A stretch of 64,000 bases of DNA from Vampirovibrio chlorellavorus (GCA_003149345.1 QFWI01000016.1:186001-250000), one strand, 5' to 3'. Shown: positions 1 through 8,588, numbered from the stretch's first letter. Program-made: numbers and translations. The notes: generated by a model from the sequence alone, not told the origin.

Positions 1-146
1 GCGGCGGTTTTGCTGCACAATACATCAATCTGCGCCTCTGGGAAAAGTCGCTTTAAATTGCGAATTAAAGGCACCGTGAGAATGGTGTCGCCAATGTAGC
101 GCAGGGGAATGACTAAAATTGCTTGAGGGGGCGTGGCAGCTGGCAC
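1..146 (-). CDS. Glycosyltransferase family 9 (heptosyltransferase-like), N-terminal fragment
   Basis: This is the start of a leftward gene cut by the window edge. The reverse strand reads an open frame containing ILVIPLRYIGDTILTVPL, then LIRNLKRLFPEAQIDVL. This is the usual N-terminal beta strand and GD-T/I-L-x-P motif of ADP-heptose:LPS heptosyltransferases (GT9). These cytoplasmic enzymes transfer sugars to the LPS inner core. I chose the GTG 14 bases after the upstream J-protein stop. The frame stays open further upstream without an ATG, so the start is uncertain. kdsC elsewhere in the window also fits an LPS-making cell. Confidence 0.72.
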   Translation of the reverse strand, partial: MPAATPPQAILVIPLRYIGDTILTVPLIRNLKRLFPEAQIDVLCSKTA

Positions 147-159
147 AGGCGGGAGATTC

Positions 160-600
160 TTATGCTTTGGGAGTTTTCTGCTTGCGGTAAATATGCACGA
201 AAAACGTGATGAAGGCCAAGCCCAGAAGCAGTTTGGCAACGGGGCTGGCCAACAGCGGTTTGATCAGAACGGTGAGTGCCAAATAAGACAGGGTGGCCCA
301 TAGCAAAATACTTTTTAGCCGGGTACGCAGGCCTTGTGGGGATTGAGGCGCGGATGCCGTAGACCGGACGTTGCTGGGCTGATAGCGTCGATCAAATTCA
401 GCCCGGCTGGCGGGGTTGCTGAGAACCTGGTAGGCTTCGTTGATTTCCTGCATTTTTTGGTTCATCACCGCTTTCCGGCTGGTGTGAAACTGATCCGGGT
501 GACACTGTTTCACCAGAGAACGGTAGGCCCCGTTCATTACTTCCAGGCTGGCCTCCCGGTCTACTTGGAGTATTTTGTAATAGTCTTTCATACTGCTCAT
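160..600 (-). CDS. Membrane-anchored J-domain protein
   Basis: This 146-residue protein starts with a J domain (about residues 5-70) that keeps the HPD tripeptide at 34-36, so it can probably stimulate a DnaK-type Hsp70. A Ser/Pro-rich linker follows, then two hydrophobic segments (about 100-120 and 122-137) and a basic tail. It should therefore be held at the inner membrane with the J domain in the cytoplasm. It has no Gly/Phe region, zinc domain or substrate-binding domain, unlike the CbpA-type protein at the other end of the window. It lies just upstream of the glycosyltransferase and may be co-transcribed with it. The client is unknown. Confidence 0.8.
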   Translation of the reverse strand: MSSMKDYYKILQVDREASLEVMNGAYRSLVKQCHPDQFHTSRKAVMNQKMQEINEAYQVLSNPASRAEFDRRYQPSNVRSTASAPQSPQGLRTRLKSILLWATLSYLALTVLIKPLLASPVAKLLLGLAFITFFVHIYRKQKTPKA

Positions 601-679
601 TATACGACGCTCGGGCGCATTCTCGCTAAAAAGCGCCTGTCATGGACAGACGCTTGAAGGATCATTTCGTCAATATAGA

Positions 680-1522
680 CTACCGGGCCTGTACCACTGC
701 GGTGGTCTGGTTCAGAAATTTGGCAGGGTTGCGATGCACACCATTAGCTATCACCTCAAAGTGCAGGTGGGGACCAGTAGAATGCCCGGTGTTACCCACT
801 TTTGCGATCTGCTCGCCTTTGTTTACCGTTTGGCCAATACGCACCAGCAATTTGGAGCAGTGCGCGTAATGGGTCTGGAATCCATGCCCGTGGTCAACGG
901 CCACAAAGTACCCATAGCCTTGCTTCCATCCGCTGTAAACCACCTTACCGGCCTCTGCGGATAGAATAGGCGTTCCCACGGGGGCTGCCAGGTCAATCCC
1001 TTGATGGGGGCGTCCCCACCGAAAACCGAAGGGAGAGGTAACCAATGCGTTTTGAACGGGCTTTAAGAGCTTTAAAAAGGGTTTTTTAGTGATGGGCGAA
1101 GTGATTTTTAAGTTTTTCAGTGCCGGGCCATCGTCCAGATTGGGGGTCACCATGCCGTCTTCATCCGTGAAGCCGGAGGTGGTCGCCATCCAGGGTTCAT
1201 CCAATACATCCGCGTCGCTGGGGAGAACGGCCTTGGGCTCGTAAATCATGGCAGCCATGTAATTCTTAAGCTGTTCGGCGGTTTCTTCCCGGCTCACCGA
1301 AGCCTGTTCTTTTTGCAAAGCGGCGGCGGCTTCAAAGGCAACAAAAGAAGCCCGATCCAGGATTTCCCGGGCCTCACTGGCCATGGGCGCGTTCTGGGAT
1401 TGGGCATCTGTTTCCGGTTTGCTCATGTTGGCCAAAGCGCTACTCCCTGTCAGAAGCAGTGCGCTGAATGCCAATATACCCAAATTACGAGCGAATTTTA
1501 GATTATTCTGGTTATTTTTCAT
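680..1522 (-). CDS. M23 family metallopeptidase (LytM-type murein endopeptidase)
   Basis: An exported peptidoglycan endopeptidase of 280 residues. An N-terminal signal peptide (KFARNLGILAFSALLLTGSS, then ALA) leads to a spacer and a C-terminal M23 domain. That domain has the zinc ligands HQGIDLA (HxxxD) and HLHFE (HxH), plus a further HYAH histidine. The family cleaves cross-links in the cell wall and often works in cell separation or envelope growth. I prefer the ATG at 1522 over the longer frame to 1576, because the signal peptide begins directly after it. No coiled coil is evident, so it is simpler than EnvC/NlpD proteins. Confidence 0.88.
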   Translation of the reverse strand: MKNNQNNLKFARNLGILAFSALLLTGSSALANMSKPETDAQSQNAPMASEAREILDRASFVAFEAAAALQKEQASVSREETAEQLKNYMAAMIYEPKAVLPSDADVLDEPWMATTSGFTDEDGMVTPNLDDGPALKNLKITSPITKKPFLKLLKPVQNALVTSPFGFRWGRPHQGIDLAAPVGTPILSAEAGKVVYSGWKQGYGYFVAVDHGHGFQTHYAHCSKLLVRIGQTVNKGEQIAKVGNTGHSTGPHLHFEVIANGVHRNPAKFLNQTTAVVQAR

Positions 1523-1832
1523 TAGTCTCAAACTCTTTGGGCACCCTGTCGGTGCTTGAACGACGCGGTTCCACAATACTGTTAAGCCGGACGGTCATTA
1601 AACTTTTGCTTCATCAACATAACGACTGAAACTATGCGAGGGATGCTAACAAAAATCGATGGCTGAGGCAATCTAAAAAGACAATCAATATCTTTCACTA
1701 TTGAAATTATTCGCGGTCAAAGTAAGTGCTACTCTGCCGTCTACGGATCGGAGTATAGTGTAAAAAATACTCTTTAAATGGGCGTTTTTTCTTTTATATT
1801 TTATTTAAAACTTGAATAAAGGTTGTAAAATC
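1523..1832. other. Divergent intergenic region before pdxJ
   Basis: This AT-rich gap separates the leftward peptidase gene from rightward pdxJ and should hold promoters for both. I see a -10-like TATAGT at 1754-1759 reading right, but no convincing -35 at the proper distance. I see no RNA gene or repeat. Confidence 0.4.
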
Positions 1833-2546
1833 ATGGCTTTGCTCGGTGTCAATATTGATCACGTGGCCACTCTCAGAAACGCACGCGGTGGCAGCTACCC
1901 GGATCCGCTGACTGCCGCCCTGATTGCGGAGGCCAATGGGGCCGATGGCATCACGGCTCACCTGCGAGAGGATCGTCGCCATATTCGAGACGCAGATATA
2001 CAGGCTTTGAAGGCTCAGATCAAAACCCGCCTGAATCTGGAAATGGCCAACACGCCGGAAATGATCGAAATCGCCCTTAACGCAAAGCCTTACATGGTGA
2101 CCTTAGTCCCGGAGCGTCGTCAGGAGCTGACCACTGAGGGTGGGCTGGATGTGATTCGCTCTCTGGCCCGCTTGAAAGAGAGTACAGACAGGTTGCAAGC
2201 TGCTGGTATCAAGGTCAGCTTGTTTATCGATCCCGATTTACGACAATTGGAGGCTTCTCGCCAAACCGGAGCCGCTATTGTGGAGTTTCATACCGGGACT
2301 TATTGCGAGGCCTTTGGCGGTCCGCGGCAATCCAGTGCCCTGGAGGCGCTGATGAAAGCGGCGGAGCAGGCTGTGGACTGGGGGATTGAGGTCAATGCCG
2401 GCCACGGCTTGAACTATGAGAATGTGCAGCCGGTCTTGGCCATGCCGGGGCTGGTGGAACTCAATATCGGGCACAGTATTATCGCCGAGTCCGTGTTTAC
2501 CGGGCTGGGAAGTGCCGTTTCCCGTATGAAAGCCCTGATATCCTGA
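1833..2546 (+). CDS. pdxJ: Pyridoxine 5'-phosphate synthase PdxJ
   Basis: PdxJ condenses 1-deoxyxylulose 5-phosphate with 3-amino-2-oxopropyl phosphate to make pyridoxine 5'-phosphate, the last step of the DXP-dependent vitamin B6 route. The 237-residue protein has the family's N-terminal signature GVNIDHVATLRNARGG and later conserved EFHTG and NAGHGLN, all parts of a TIM barrel. The ATG at 1833 is chosen because the signature begins right after it, with AAAGG about 10 bases upstream. A longer TTG frame begins at 1812. The length is normal for the family. The gene appears to stand alone. Confidence 0.95.
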   Translation: MALLGVNIDHVATLRNARGGSYPDPLTAALIAEANGADGITAHLREDRRHIRDADIQALKAQIKTRLNLEMANTPEMIEIALNAKPYMVTLVPERRQELTTEGGLDVIRSLARLKESTDRLQAAGIKVSLFIDPDLRQLEASRQTGAAIVEFHTGTYCEAFGGPRQSSALEALMKAAEQAVDWGIEVNAGHGLNYENVQPVLAMPGLVELNIGHSIIAESVFTGLGSAVSRMKALIS

Positions 2547-2647
2547 CCTGGCACCCTGCATTGATACCCGCAAGACAGGGTGGTCCGGGTTGAAAAGTCA
2601 TTCGCTTGAAGGCTGACTTTGCTGGCAAACTGCCTATACTGAACAAT

Positions 2648-3550
2648 ATGAAGTATTGTTTTTCAGTAGAGCCTCGACATCCATTCACCGTTCAGCGCCT
2701 GTTGCGGTTTGCCAGGGTAGGCCTGAAGGGGGCCTTGGTACTTGCCTTGTCTGGTTCGGGCTGGGCCGATCGCTTGCCCGTCTTGTCCCCGTTGCCGGAT
2801 ACTATTTTCTCCGTGTCTCAGAAGGAGGTGCCTGCCCGCGGTCGAGTGACCCCAGCGGCGGGCTCGATCATCCCGGAACGGGCCACTGAGCGTCCTGTTG
2901 CGGAGCGGGCTGCTGATAGCGGGCCCGATTTTTACGCCGGGATTAAATCCTATCGAGAGGGCGATTACCGTCAGGCTGAGCGAATTTTTGAGCTCTTGCA
3001 CCGTCAACAGCCGGAGAATACCCAGATCACTTACTACCTGGCCATTACACAGGCTCAGTTGGGACGTTTTCAAAAGGCGGAGGCTTTGTACAAGGAGATT
3101 ATCCAGCTGGAGCCAAAAGGAAAAGCGGCCAGTCTGGCCCAAAAGGGACTGGATTATCTGCCCAAAGAGGACGATCTGGATCTGCCGCCCCGCTTTGTCC
3201 ATTCTCCCAAGGATAGTCCGAACGATACGTCAGAGAAGTCCGGTCGTGCCCAGGGGGCGACCGCTTCTCCTCCTGCTTCTGCGGGGGAGCAAACCGCGGC
3301 CATGGCCCAGGCCATGCGGCAAAGCATGCAAGCGGGCATGCAGGGGATGTCTCCGCAGGACTGGATGATGATGCAAATGATGCAGAGTCAGGGGCAAAAT
3401 AATGGCACTGGAGCCAACATGAACCCCATGAGCTGGATGATGGGAGGCAACGGGAGTTCGGGCTATGATCCCGGTGTGATGAGCAATATGATGATGAACC
3501 AGATGATGCAGGGCTTTGGAATGGACGGAAATTCCGAACAGAATCCTTAG
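2648..3550 (+). CDS. Exported TPR protein with a methionine-rich tail
   Basis: A protein of about 300 residues with a hydrophobic N-terminal segment (ALVLALSGSGWA) typical of a signal peptide. Two tetratricopeptide units follow (about FYAGIKSYREGDYRQAERIF and ITYYLAITQAQLGRFQKAEA), so it likely binds other envelope proteins. The last 80 residues are very rich in Met, Gln, Gly and Asn. The ATG at 2648 has no clear ribosome site; an upstream TTG at 2606 is in frame. A TATACT box lies at 2635-2640, only seven bases before the ATG, so a leaderless transcript is possible. Function unknown. Confidence 0.7.
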   Translation: MKYCFSVEPRHPFTVQRLLRFARVGLKGALVLALSGSGWADRLPVLSPLPDTIFSVSQKEVPARGRVTPAAGSIIPERATERPVAERAADSGPDFYAGIKSYREGDYRQAERIFELLHRQQPENTQITYYLAITQAQLGRFQKAEALYKEIIQLEPKGKAASLAQKGLDYLPKEDDLDLPPRFVHSPKDSPNDTSEKSGRAQGATASPPASAGEQTAAMAQAMRQSMQAGMQGMSPQDWMMMQMMQSQGQNNGTGANMNPMSWMMGGNGSSGYDPGVMSNMMMNQMMQGFGMDGNSEQNP

Positions 3551-3713
3551 AGCCGCTCGTAACAGTCCCTCCCTCACTTCTTCTATTGCTCATGCTTAAT
3601 GCTTATAAATTTCTGTAAACTTCTGGTTTGATGTAAATGATTGTCAAACTGAGTAAAAACGGGTGAGAATGCCAAAATCGGCCAAAATTGCTTACCTGCT
3701 TGTCTATTACTCG

Positions 3714-3742
3714 TTGTCAGCCTATTGCCCAAAGGCTATGAT
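3714..3742 (+). promoter_or_regulatory. Sigma-70-type promoter for thyX
   Basis: TTGTCA at 3714-3719 and TATGAT at 3737-3742 are separated by exactly 17 bases. It reads toward thyX, whose ATG is at 3808, giving a leader of about 60 bases that ends in AAGGAG. Confidence 0.65.
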
Positions 3743-3807
3743 CGATCTTACAAGAGTATTCGGCAGGCAATCAGGCCGTCCGAATCGGTAGAGAAGGAGC
3801 ATGGCCC

Positions 3808-4542
3808 ATGAGCCCATTGGCAGAGAATGACAGTCCGGCAGTAGAAACCGAAAAGCGGATTCAGGTGCTGGATCACGGTTTTATTGAGCTGATTGACTCC
3901 ATGGGCTCGGATCTCACGGTGGTCAACTCAGCGCGGGTGTCGTTTGGCAAGCGCAAAACCACGCTTTCAGAAGGGGATAGGAAATTGATCCGCTACTTGG
4001 CGGAACACAAGCACTGGAGCCCATTTCGCCATGTGCAGTTCCAGTTTCATTGCAAGGTGCCGGAATTCGTGGCCCGGCAGTGGTACAAGCACGTGGTGGG
4101 CATTGCTTACACCGATGCGGCCACCGTGGATCACGCCTGGAACGAGATTAGCCTGCGATATGTGGATGCCAGCGATTTCCACTTTTATACGCCGGAAGGC
4201 TTCCGCAAGCAGTCGGAAGACAATAAGCAGGCTTCCACCGATGATTTGGTGAAAGACCCGGATGGCCTGCTGATGGCCGAGTATAAAAATCACTGCCAAA
4301 AGGCCCTGGATTTATACCACCGCTTGCTGGAGCATGGCGTAGCCCGTGAGCAGGCTCGTGGTGTCCTGCCTCTGAACATTTACACCGAGTTTTACTGGAC
4401 GGTCTCCCTGCAAGCATTGGTGAACTTTATTCATCTGCGGACGCATGCGGGCGCCCAGTACGAAATCCGCTTGTTTGCCGATGCCTTGCAGCAGTTGGCG
4501 CAAGACGTGGTGCCGGTTTCTTTTGAAGCCCTGATGAAATAG
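3808..4542 (+). CDS. thyX: FAD-dependent thymidylate synthase ThyX
   Basis: ThyX methylates dUMP to dTMP using methylene-tetrahydrofolate and NADPH with bound FAD, and replaces ThyA. The 244-residue protein has SPFRH (71-75), RQWYKH (90-95) and, after an insertion, NEISLRY (112-118). Together these form the ThyX motif in the longer variant that cyanobacteria also use. AAGGAG ends 8 bases before the ATG at 3808; another ATG at 3801 is out of frame. It converges with the RibD-C reductase gene. Both use folate or flavin-type chemistry, but a functional link is not shown. Confidence 0.93.
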   Translation: MSPLAENDSPAVETEKRIQVLDHGFIELIDSMGSDLTVVNSARVSFGKRKTTLSEGDRKLIRYLAEHKHWSPFRHVQFQFHCKVPEFVARQWYKHVVGIAYTDAATVDHAWNEISLRYVDASDFHFYTPEGFRKQSEDNKQASTDDLVKDPDGLLMAEYKNHCQKALDLYHRLLEHGVAREQARGVLPLNIYTEFYWTVSLQALVNFIHLRTHAGAQYEIRLFADALQQLAQDVVPVSFEALMK

Positions 4543-4609
4543 AGCTGAAAAACAGCGCTGAAAATTAACCACAGAGTTTTTCTGCGGATTGATGCTGTTG
4601 CGGGGCTGC

Positions 4610-5269
4610 TTAGCTCGGCTGCGGATACTGGAGCTTGAGGTGCAGATAGAGTTCCTGTCCCCGCCAGTCGGCCTGGACTACTTCCGTGCGGGGCGCCAGC
4701 GCAACTGGAAAGCCCAGCCCGGTGACCAGCCCGGGGTCGGATTGTCCGCCCAGTAACAGGGGACAAACGGTCAGATATAACTCGTGGATAGCCTGGGCTT
4801 GCAGAAATAGGTTCATGATATGGCCGCCGCCTTCCACCATCAGGGTTTGCACACCTTTATCAGCCAAGGTTTTGAGGATGAAGGGCACTGGATGGCTTGC
4901 GCCGGTGTCCAACCATTCCACGTGGTTGGGGTATTGGCTTTGGATTTCGGGTGGGGCTGGCTGGGGGGATACAATGAGTACCGGCACGGGCGGATCACTG
5001 GCCTGAGCTTGCTGAAATAGCTTGGCTTCCGGGGGAAGGGCAAAGCGTTGGGTCAGGATGCACTGGATGGGTGGGCGTTCCTGTTGGTTGCCTTTGCGCA
5101 GGGCGGCATGTTGTCGGAAGGTCTCGCCGCCGCACAAAATGGCGTCGGCTTGATTGCGCACGGTCAGGAGGTGTTCCAGATCCGCCGGGGTGCCGATGCG
5201 GTCTTTCAGGTTGGTGGCGGAGCCAATACGGCCATCCAGGGTGGCCGCCAGACAAGCGATGATTCTCAT
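4610..5269 (-). CDS. RibD C-terminal-type reductase (pyrimidine/dihydrofolate reductase fold)
   Basis: A stand-alone 219-residue protein of the RibD_C family, which shares the dihydrofolate reductase fold and uses NADPH. It starts with MRIIACLAATLDGRIG, the usual first strand with the LDG turn. The later LMVEGGGHIMNLFL and the CPLLLGGQSDPG region form the cofactor and substrate side. In riboflavin synthesis this domain reduces the ribosyl chain of the deaminated pyrimidine. No deaminase domain is fused here, so it could be a separate riboflavin reductase or a paralogue with another substrate. Confidence 0.82.
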   Translation of the reverse strand: MRIIACLAATLDGRIGSATNLKDRIGTPADLEHLLTVRNQADAILCGGETFRQHAALRKGNQQERPPIQCILTQRFALPPEAKLFQQAQASDPPVPVLIVSPQPAPPEIQSQYPNHVEWLDTGASHPVPFILKTLADKGVQTLMVEGGGHIMNLFLQAQAIHELYLTVCPLLLGGQSDPGLVTGLGFPVALAPRTEVVQADWRGQELYLHLKLQYPQPS

Positions 5270-5378
5270 AGTGTGCTTATCATAACAAGGAATTCGGGTT
5301 GCTTCACAGGTTGCCTTCTAATGCTACCTCAGGGGCGTGGGGTAATATTAGCGCAGTGAGACCGTCAGGAAGTAAAAA

Positions 5379-5464
5379 CAAGGAACATGGGAGGTTTGGA
5401 GGGGGACAGCGCTGGCGCTGGACTCTGTCCCCCTCCAACGGGGAGCGAGAGGGGCAGAGCCCCT
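5379..5464. repeat. 86-bp hairpin repeat, copy 1
   Basis: Identical to positions 5601-5686 except for one base (A at 5385, G at 5607). It contains a perfect 12-bp stem (5398-5409 with 5425-5436, GGAGGGGGACAG) and a second stem AGGGGC/GCCCCT at 5450-5464. This is the build of a dispersed palindromic or REP-like element. Confidence 0.9.
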
Positions 5465-5534
5465 TTGTGGTTTAGCCCCTGTGTGGTTTAGGAAAGATAA
5501 ACAGTATTGAGGCATAGTGGGTGTTTGTGGGCAG

Positions 5535-5567
5535 TGGATTCTCACTTTCGTGGGAGTGACAAGAATC
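5535..5567. repeat. Short inverted repeat resembling ATTCCC-type dispersed elements
   Basis: The segment TGGATTCTCACTTTCGTGGG, continuing AGTGACAAGAATC, is an imperfect inverted repeat. It resembles the widespread TGGATTCCCG...CGGGAATGAC elements (dRS3-like). It lies between the two 86-bp repeats. The resemblance is from memory of the family, not from a search. Confidence 0.45.
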
Positions 5568-5600
5568 TAAAAACTGTTACTAGTGTGGCAAAAAGTAAAG

Positions 5601-5686
5601 CAAGGAGCATGGGAGGTTTGGAGGGGGACAGCGCTGGCGCTGGACTCTGTCCCCCTCCAACGGGGAGCGAGAGGGGCAGAGCCCCT
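5601..5686. repeat. 86-bp hairpin repeat, copy 2
   Basis: Second copy, offset by exactly 222 bases from copy 1 and in the same orientation. It keeps both hairpins. The similarity begins slightly earlier (AGTAAA...CAAGGA) with an indel. It ends 45 bases before the flhA stop codon, so it could also act as a transcript end for the flagellar operon. Confidence 0.9.
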
Positions 5687-5730
5687 CTGAAATCAGTCAT
5701 AAAAACAGCGATTCAAAAAGCGGCCGCTTT

Positions 5731-7860
5731 TTAAGCTGAATACCCATAGTTATCGGCAAAATCACTGGTGCCGATGGTACCTACGGCTTGCACTTGAATA
5801 TCGGGGATCAACTCACTGTAGGACATAACGGTGATGATAGGAATGTGTCGATCCAGCAATTGGAAGAGGGGCAGGCGGATGCGAGGGGAACAGAGGATGA
5901 CCGGTACCCGGTCATAGGTTTGCTGCACCCGACGCAGGGTTTCTCCGGTAATTTCGATCAGTTCCTGCACTTGCAGGGGATTGAGGAGGAACATGGTGCC
6001 CAGTTCTGTACGCTGGCAACTGTCATCCAGAATTTTTTCCCACTCGTTGGAGAGGGTGACGGCGTACAGGTTTTTATTTTTATCGGCGTGTAGCAGGCAG
6101 ATTTGTCGTCCCAAGGCGGCCCGCAGACGCTCGGAGAGAATATCGGGCTCTTTGCTGAAGCGGGCGTAATCACTCAGGCGCTCAAAGACAAACATGATGT
6201 CTTTGATAGACACTTTTTCCCGCACCAGGTTGACGAATATTTTTCGCAGATCGTTGGGGGTCAGGATGTTGGGCACCAGTTCCTGAATGATGGATTGATC
6301 CTGCTGGCGCACCAGTTCCATGAGCTTCAGGACGTCCATTTTTGCCATGACTTCATCCACGTGCTTAATGACCACTTCTTTCAGGTGCTCAATAAGGGCG
6401 TCCGTGGCGTCCATGGCGTTTTTTTGCAATTGCTCGGGGATTTCCTGGGGCAGAAGCCAGTAGGCTTCCTCAATGCCAAAGGTGGGCTCCATGTCCATAA
6501 TGGCGCTTTTGGGCGGGGTCAGGTTGTACATTTGGAACTGGCTGGCCGGAACCATATAACGGCCCGGATAGACGTTGGCGGAGGCCACCGGGTTATTGCG
6601 GATGGAAATCAGGTACTCGTTGGGGCCGATGCTGACGCTGTCCATGATACGGATGTTGGGCAGGATAAAGCCCAGTTCATCGGTCATACGGGAGCGCAGA
6701 CCGGCGATTTTACCCAGCAGCTGCCCGTCCTGATCGGGGTCGGCAATGACCAGCAGATCGTTGCCCACTTGCAGGCTGAGCGGATCGACGCCCAGTTTTT
6801 CGTACATGCGGTTTGGGTTGATCAACTCGCTCATGTTTTCTTTGACTTGATCCAGCTGGCCCAGTTGCTGTTGAACATCGGTGGTTAAAAATACGCTGAA
6901 GGCGATGGCCCCCAGCCCCAGGGCGATGGGCAAGAAGGCCCAGATGGGCATGCCGGTGCCAAAGAGCCCGGACAGGCCAATCAATGCCAGGAAAAAGGCC
7001 GAGAAGATGAGGCCATAGGGCTTGCCTTGCACCTGGGCGAACAAGTCCTTGGCCAAGCTGCCTTCGTTGGCGGTGGAGCGGCTCATCATCAGGCCGGAGG
7101 CCACCGACATCAGCAGGGCCGGTACCTGGGCGGCCAAGCCGTCCCCTACGGTTAAAATGGTGTAGTGTTGCAGGGCTTCATCAATGGCCATGCCGTTCAT
7201 CAGCATGCCAATGGCCAAACCGCCGATAGCGTTGATGACGGTAATGATGATACCGGCGATGGCGTCCCCTTTCACGAACTTCATGGCACCGTCCATGGAG
7301 CCAAACAGGGCCGATTCCCGTTGCAGGTCTTCCCGTTTTTTAATGGCTTCTTCCGGGGAAATCAGACCGGCGTTAAAGTCAGCGTCAATGGTCATCTGTT
7401 TCCCGGGCATGGCGTCCAGGGCAAAGCGGGCGCCTACTTCCGCAATCCGCTCGGCGCCTTTGGTGATAACCATGAACTGCACCAGGGTAATGATGATAAA
7501 GATGACCGCCCCCACAATTAGATTACCGCCGGTGACCAGTTCACCGAAGGCATGGATAATCCCCCCGGCTTCCCCTTTGGAGAGGATGGAGCGAGTGGCG
7601 GCGATACTGAGGGCCAGCCGGAACATGGTGCCCACCAGAATAATAGAGGGGAAGGCGGCCATATCCAGTGGTTTTTGGACGTACAGGGACATCATCAGTA
7701 AGATCACGCCCAGGGAGATATTCATGGTCAGGATGACATCCAGGAGCCAAACCGGCATGGGCAGCAAGATGACGATCACCAGCGCGCAAATCAGGATGCT
7801 CATGGTTAATTCCGAGGCGGAAGGCAGGGTAAAGGTTTGGCCGCCTTGTGGTTGTGCCAT
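5731..7860 (-). CDS. flhA: Flagellar export-gate protein FlhA
   Basis: FlhA forms the ring under the flagellar type III export gate and docks export substrates with its cytoplasmic domain. The 709-residue protein starts with a block of transmembrane helices (about residues 20-330). The conserved FHIPEP-family loop ARFALDAMPGKQMTIDAD lies at about 144-161. The C-terminal cytosolic domain contains VSIKDIMFVFERLSDYA. GAMKF at 191-195 is more like non-flagellar SctV than the usual GASKF, but the neighbours are clearly flagellar. It is the last gene of the cluster and its ATG shares one base with the fliH stop codon, indicating translational coupling. Confidence 0.93.
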   Translation of the reverse strand: MAQPQGGQTFTLPSASELTMSILICALVIVILLPMPVWLLDVILTMNISLGVILLMMSLYVQKPLDMAAFPSIILVGTMFRLALSIAATRSILSKGEAGGIIHAFGELVTGGNLIVGAVIFIIITLVQFMVITKGAERIAEVGARFALDAMPGKQMTIDADFNAGLISPEEAIKKREDLQRESALFGSMDGAMKFVKGDAIAGIIITVINAIGGLAIGMLMNGMAIDEALQHYTILTVGDGLAAQVPALLMSVASGLMMSRSTANEGSLAKDLFAQVQGKPYGLIFSAFFLALIGLSGLFGTGMPIWAFLPIALGLGAIAFSVFLTTDVQQQLGQLDQVKENMSELINPNRMYEKLGVDPLSLQVGNDLLVIADPDQDGQLLGKIAGLRSRMTDELGFILPNIRIMDSVSIGPNEYLISIRNNPVASANVYPGRYMVPASQFQMYNLTPPKSAIMDMEPTFGIEEAYWLLPQEIPEQLQKNAMDATDALIEHLKEVVIKHVDEVMAKMDVLKLMELVRQQDQSIIQELVPNILTPNDLRKIFVNLVREKVSIKDIMFVFERLSDYARFSKEPDILSERLRAALGRQICLLHADKNKNLYAVTLSNEWEKILDDSCQRTELGTMFLLNPLQVQELIEITGETLRRVQQTYDRVPVILCSPRIRLPLFQLLDRHIPIITVMSYSELIPDIQVQAVGTIGTSDFADNYGYSA

Positions 7861-8585
7861 CAGGCACCCCCTTCAGCGCCGGTGCTGACCAGTCGCCGTA
7901 AAATGCCCAGTTGGGTGCTAAAGGAGGCATCGATGAGACCGCTGTTGGTCTCCACAATGCAACTGCCCATATCCACACTGGGGTCTTCCATGATGATCAT
8001 TTCCGCGTTCAGGTTGGGGATGGGCTCGTTCTTTAAAAACTGGCGCACGTTGGCCACGTCATCCGGGTTGACTTTGACCAACACGCTTTTGGGGTTTCGG
8101 CCCAGTTTCTGGATGGTGTCTTTTACCAGCCCCATCACCAGCGATTCATCACAGCTCACTTCGGTTTTGATAATCCGGGCGGCCACTTCCACCGCCAGCG
8201 AGCCGATATCTTTGGCCACGGATTGCAGGGCTTCCTCGCGCCCACTCATCAGTTGGGCAAACTGCTGCCGTAATTCCTCAAGAGTAGCATCCGCTTTGGC
8301 CAGACCTTCTTCAAACCCCGCTTCCTCGGCCTGCTCTTTAATGGCCACCGCTTCCAAGTGGGCTTTGCTGATTAGATCCTTGTCTTCAATGCGGCGATAT
8401 CCCCGGCGTCGATCGTTCCGCCGATCGTCTTGTCGACGTTCCGGGGCCAGGCCCGCTTCAATGGTTTCTTCGTTCCACTCTACAGCAGGCGGATCAGGTG
8501 GCAGGTTTGGCGTGACGACCGTGTCTGCCCCGGTGGGATTGCCGGGTTGGGGCTGGCTCTGTGTCCGATGCTTCTTGATAATCAT
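7860..8585 (-). CDS. fliH: Flagellar export ATPase regulator FliH
   Basis: FliH (SctL family) links the export ATPase FliI to the C-ring. This 241-residue protein has a Pro-rich and then very basic N-terminus (residues 45-70). A predicted coiled coil of Ala/Glu-rich helix (about 75-125) follows, then the globular C-terminal domain with SLAVEVAARIIKTE and CIVETNSGLIDASFSTQL, both recognisable in FliH/V-ATPase E-type proteins. It starts three bases after the preceding gene and overlaps flhA by one base. The ATPase gene fliI is not in this window. Confidence 0.85.
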   Translation of the reverse strand: MIIKKHRTQSQPQPGNPTGADTVVTPNLPPDPPAVEWNEETIEAGLAPERRQDDRRNDRRRGYRRIEDKDLISKAHLEAVAIKEQAEEAGFEEGLAKADATLEELRQQFAQLMSGREEALQSVAKDIGSLAVEVAARIIKTEVSCDESLVMGLVKDTIQKLGRNPKSVLVKVNPDDVANVRQFLKNEPIPNLNAEMIIMEDPSVDMGSCIVETNSGLIDASFSTQLGILRRLVSTGAEGGA

Positions 8586-8588
8586 CGC

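Larger units (their letters stand above)
5270..5730. other. Non-coding repeat-bearing region between ribD-like gene and flhA
   Basis: This stretch of about 460 bases has no believable gene. It holds two near-identical 86-bp hairpin repeats with a short inverted repeat of another type between them; these are listed separately. Small open frames crossing the repeats are by-products of the repeat sequence. Confidence 0.7.

Noticed and set aside
5348..5545. Small frames across the 86-bp repeats
   Set aside because: The frames only translate the repeat; similar hypothetical proteins are common artefacts of hairpin repeats.
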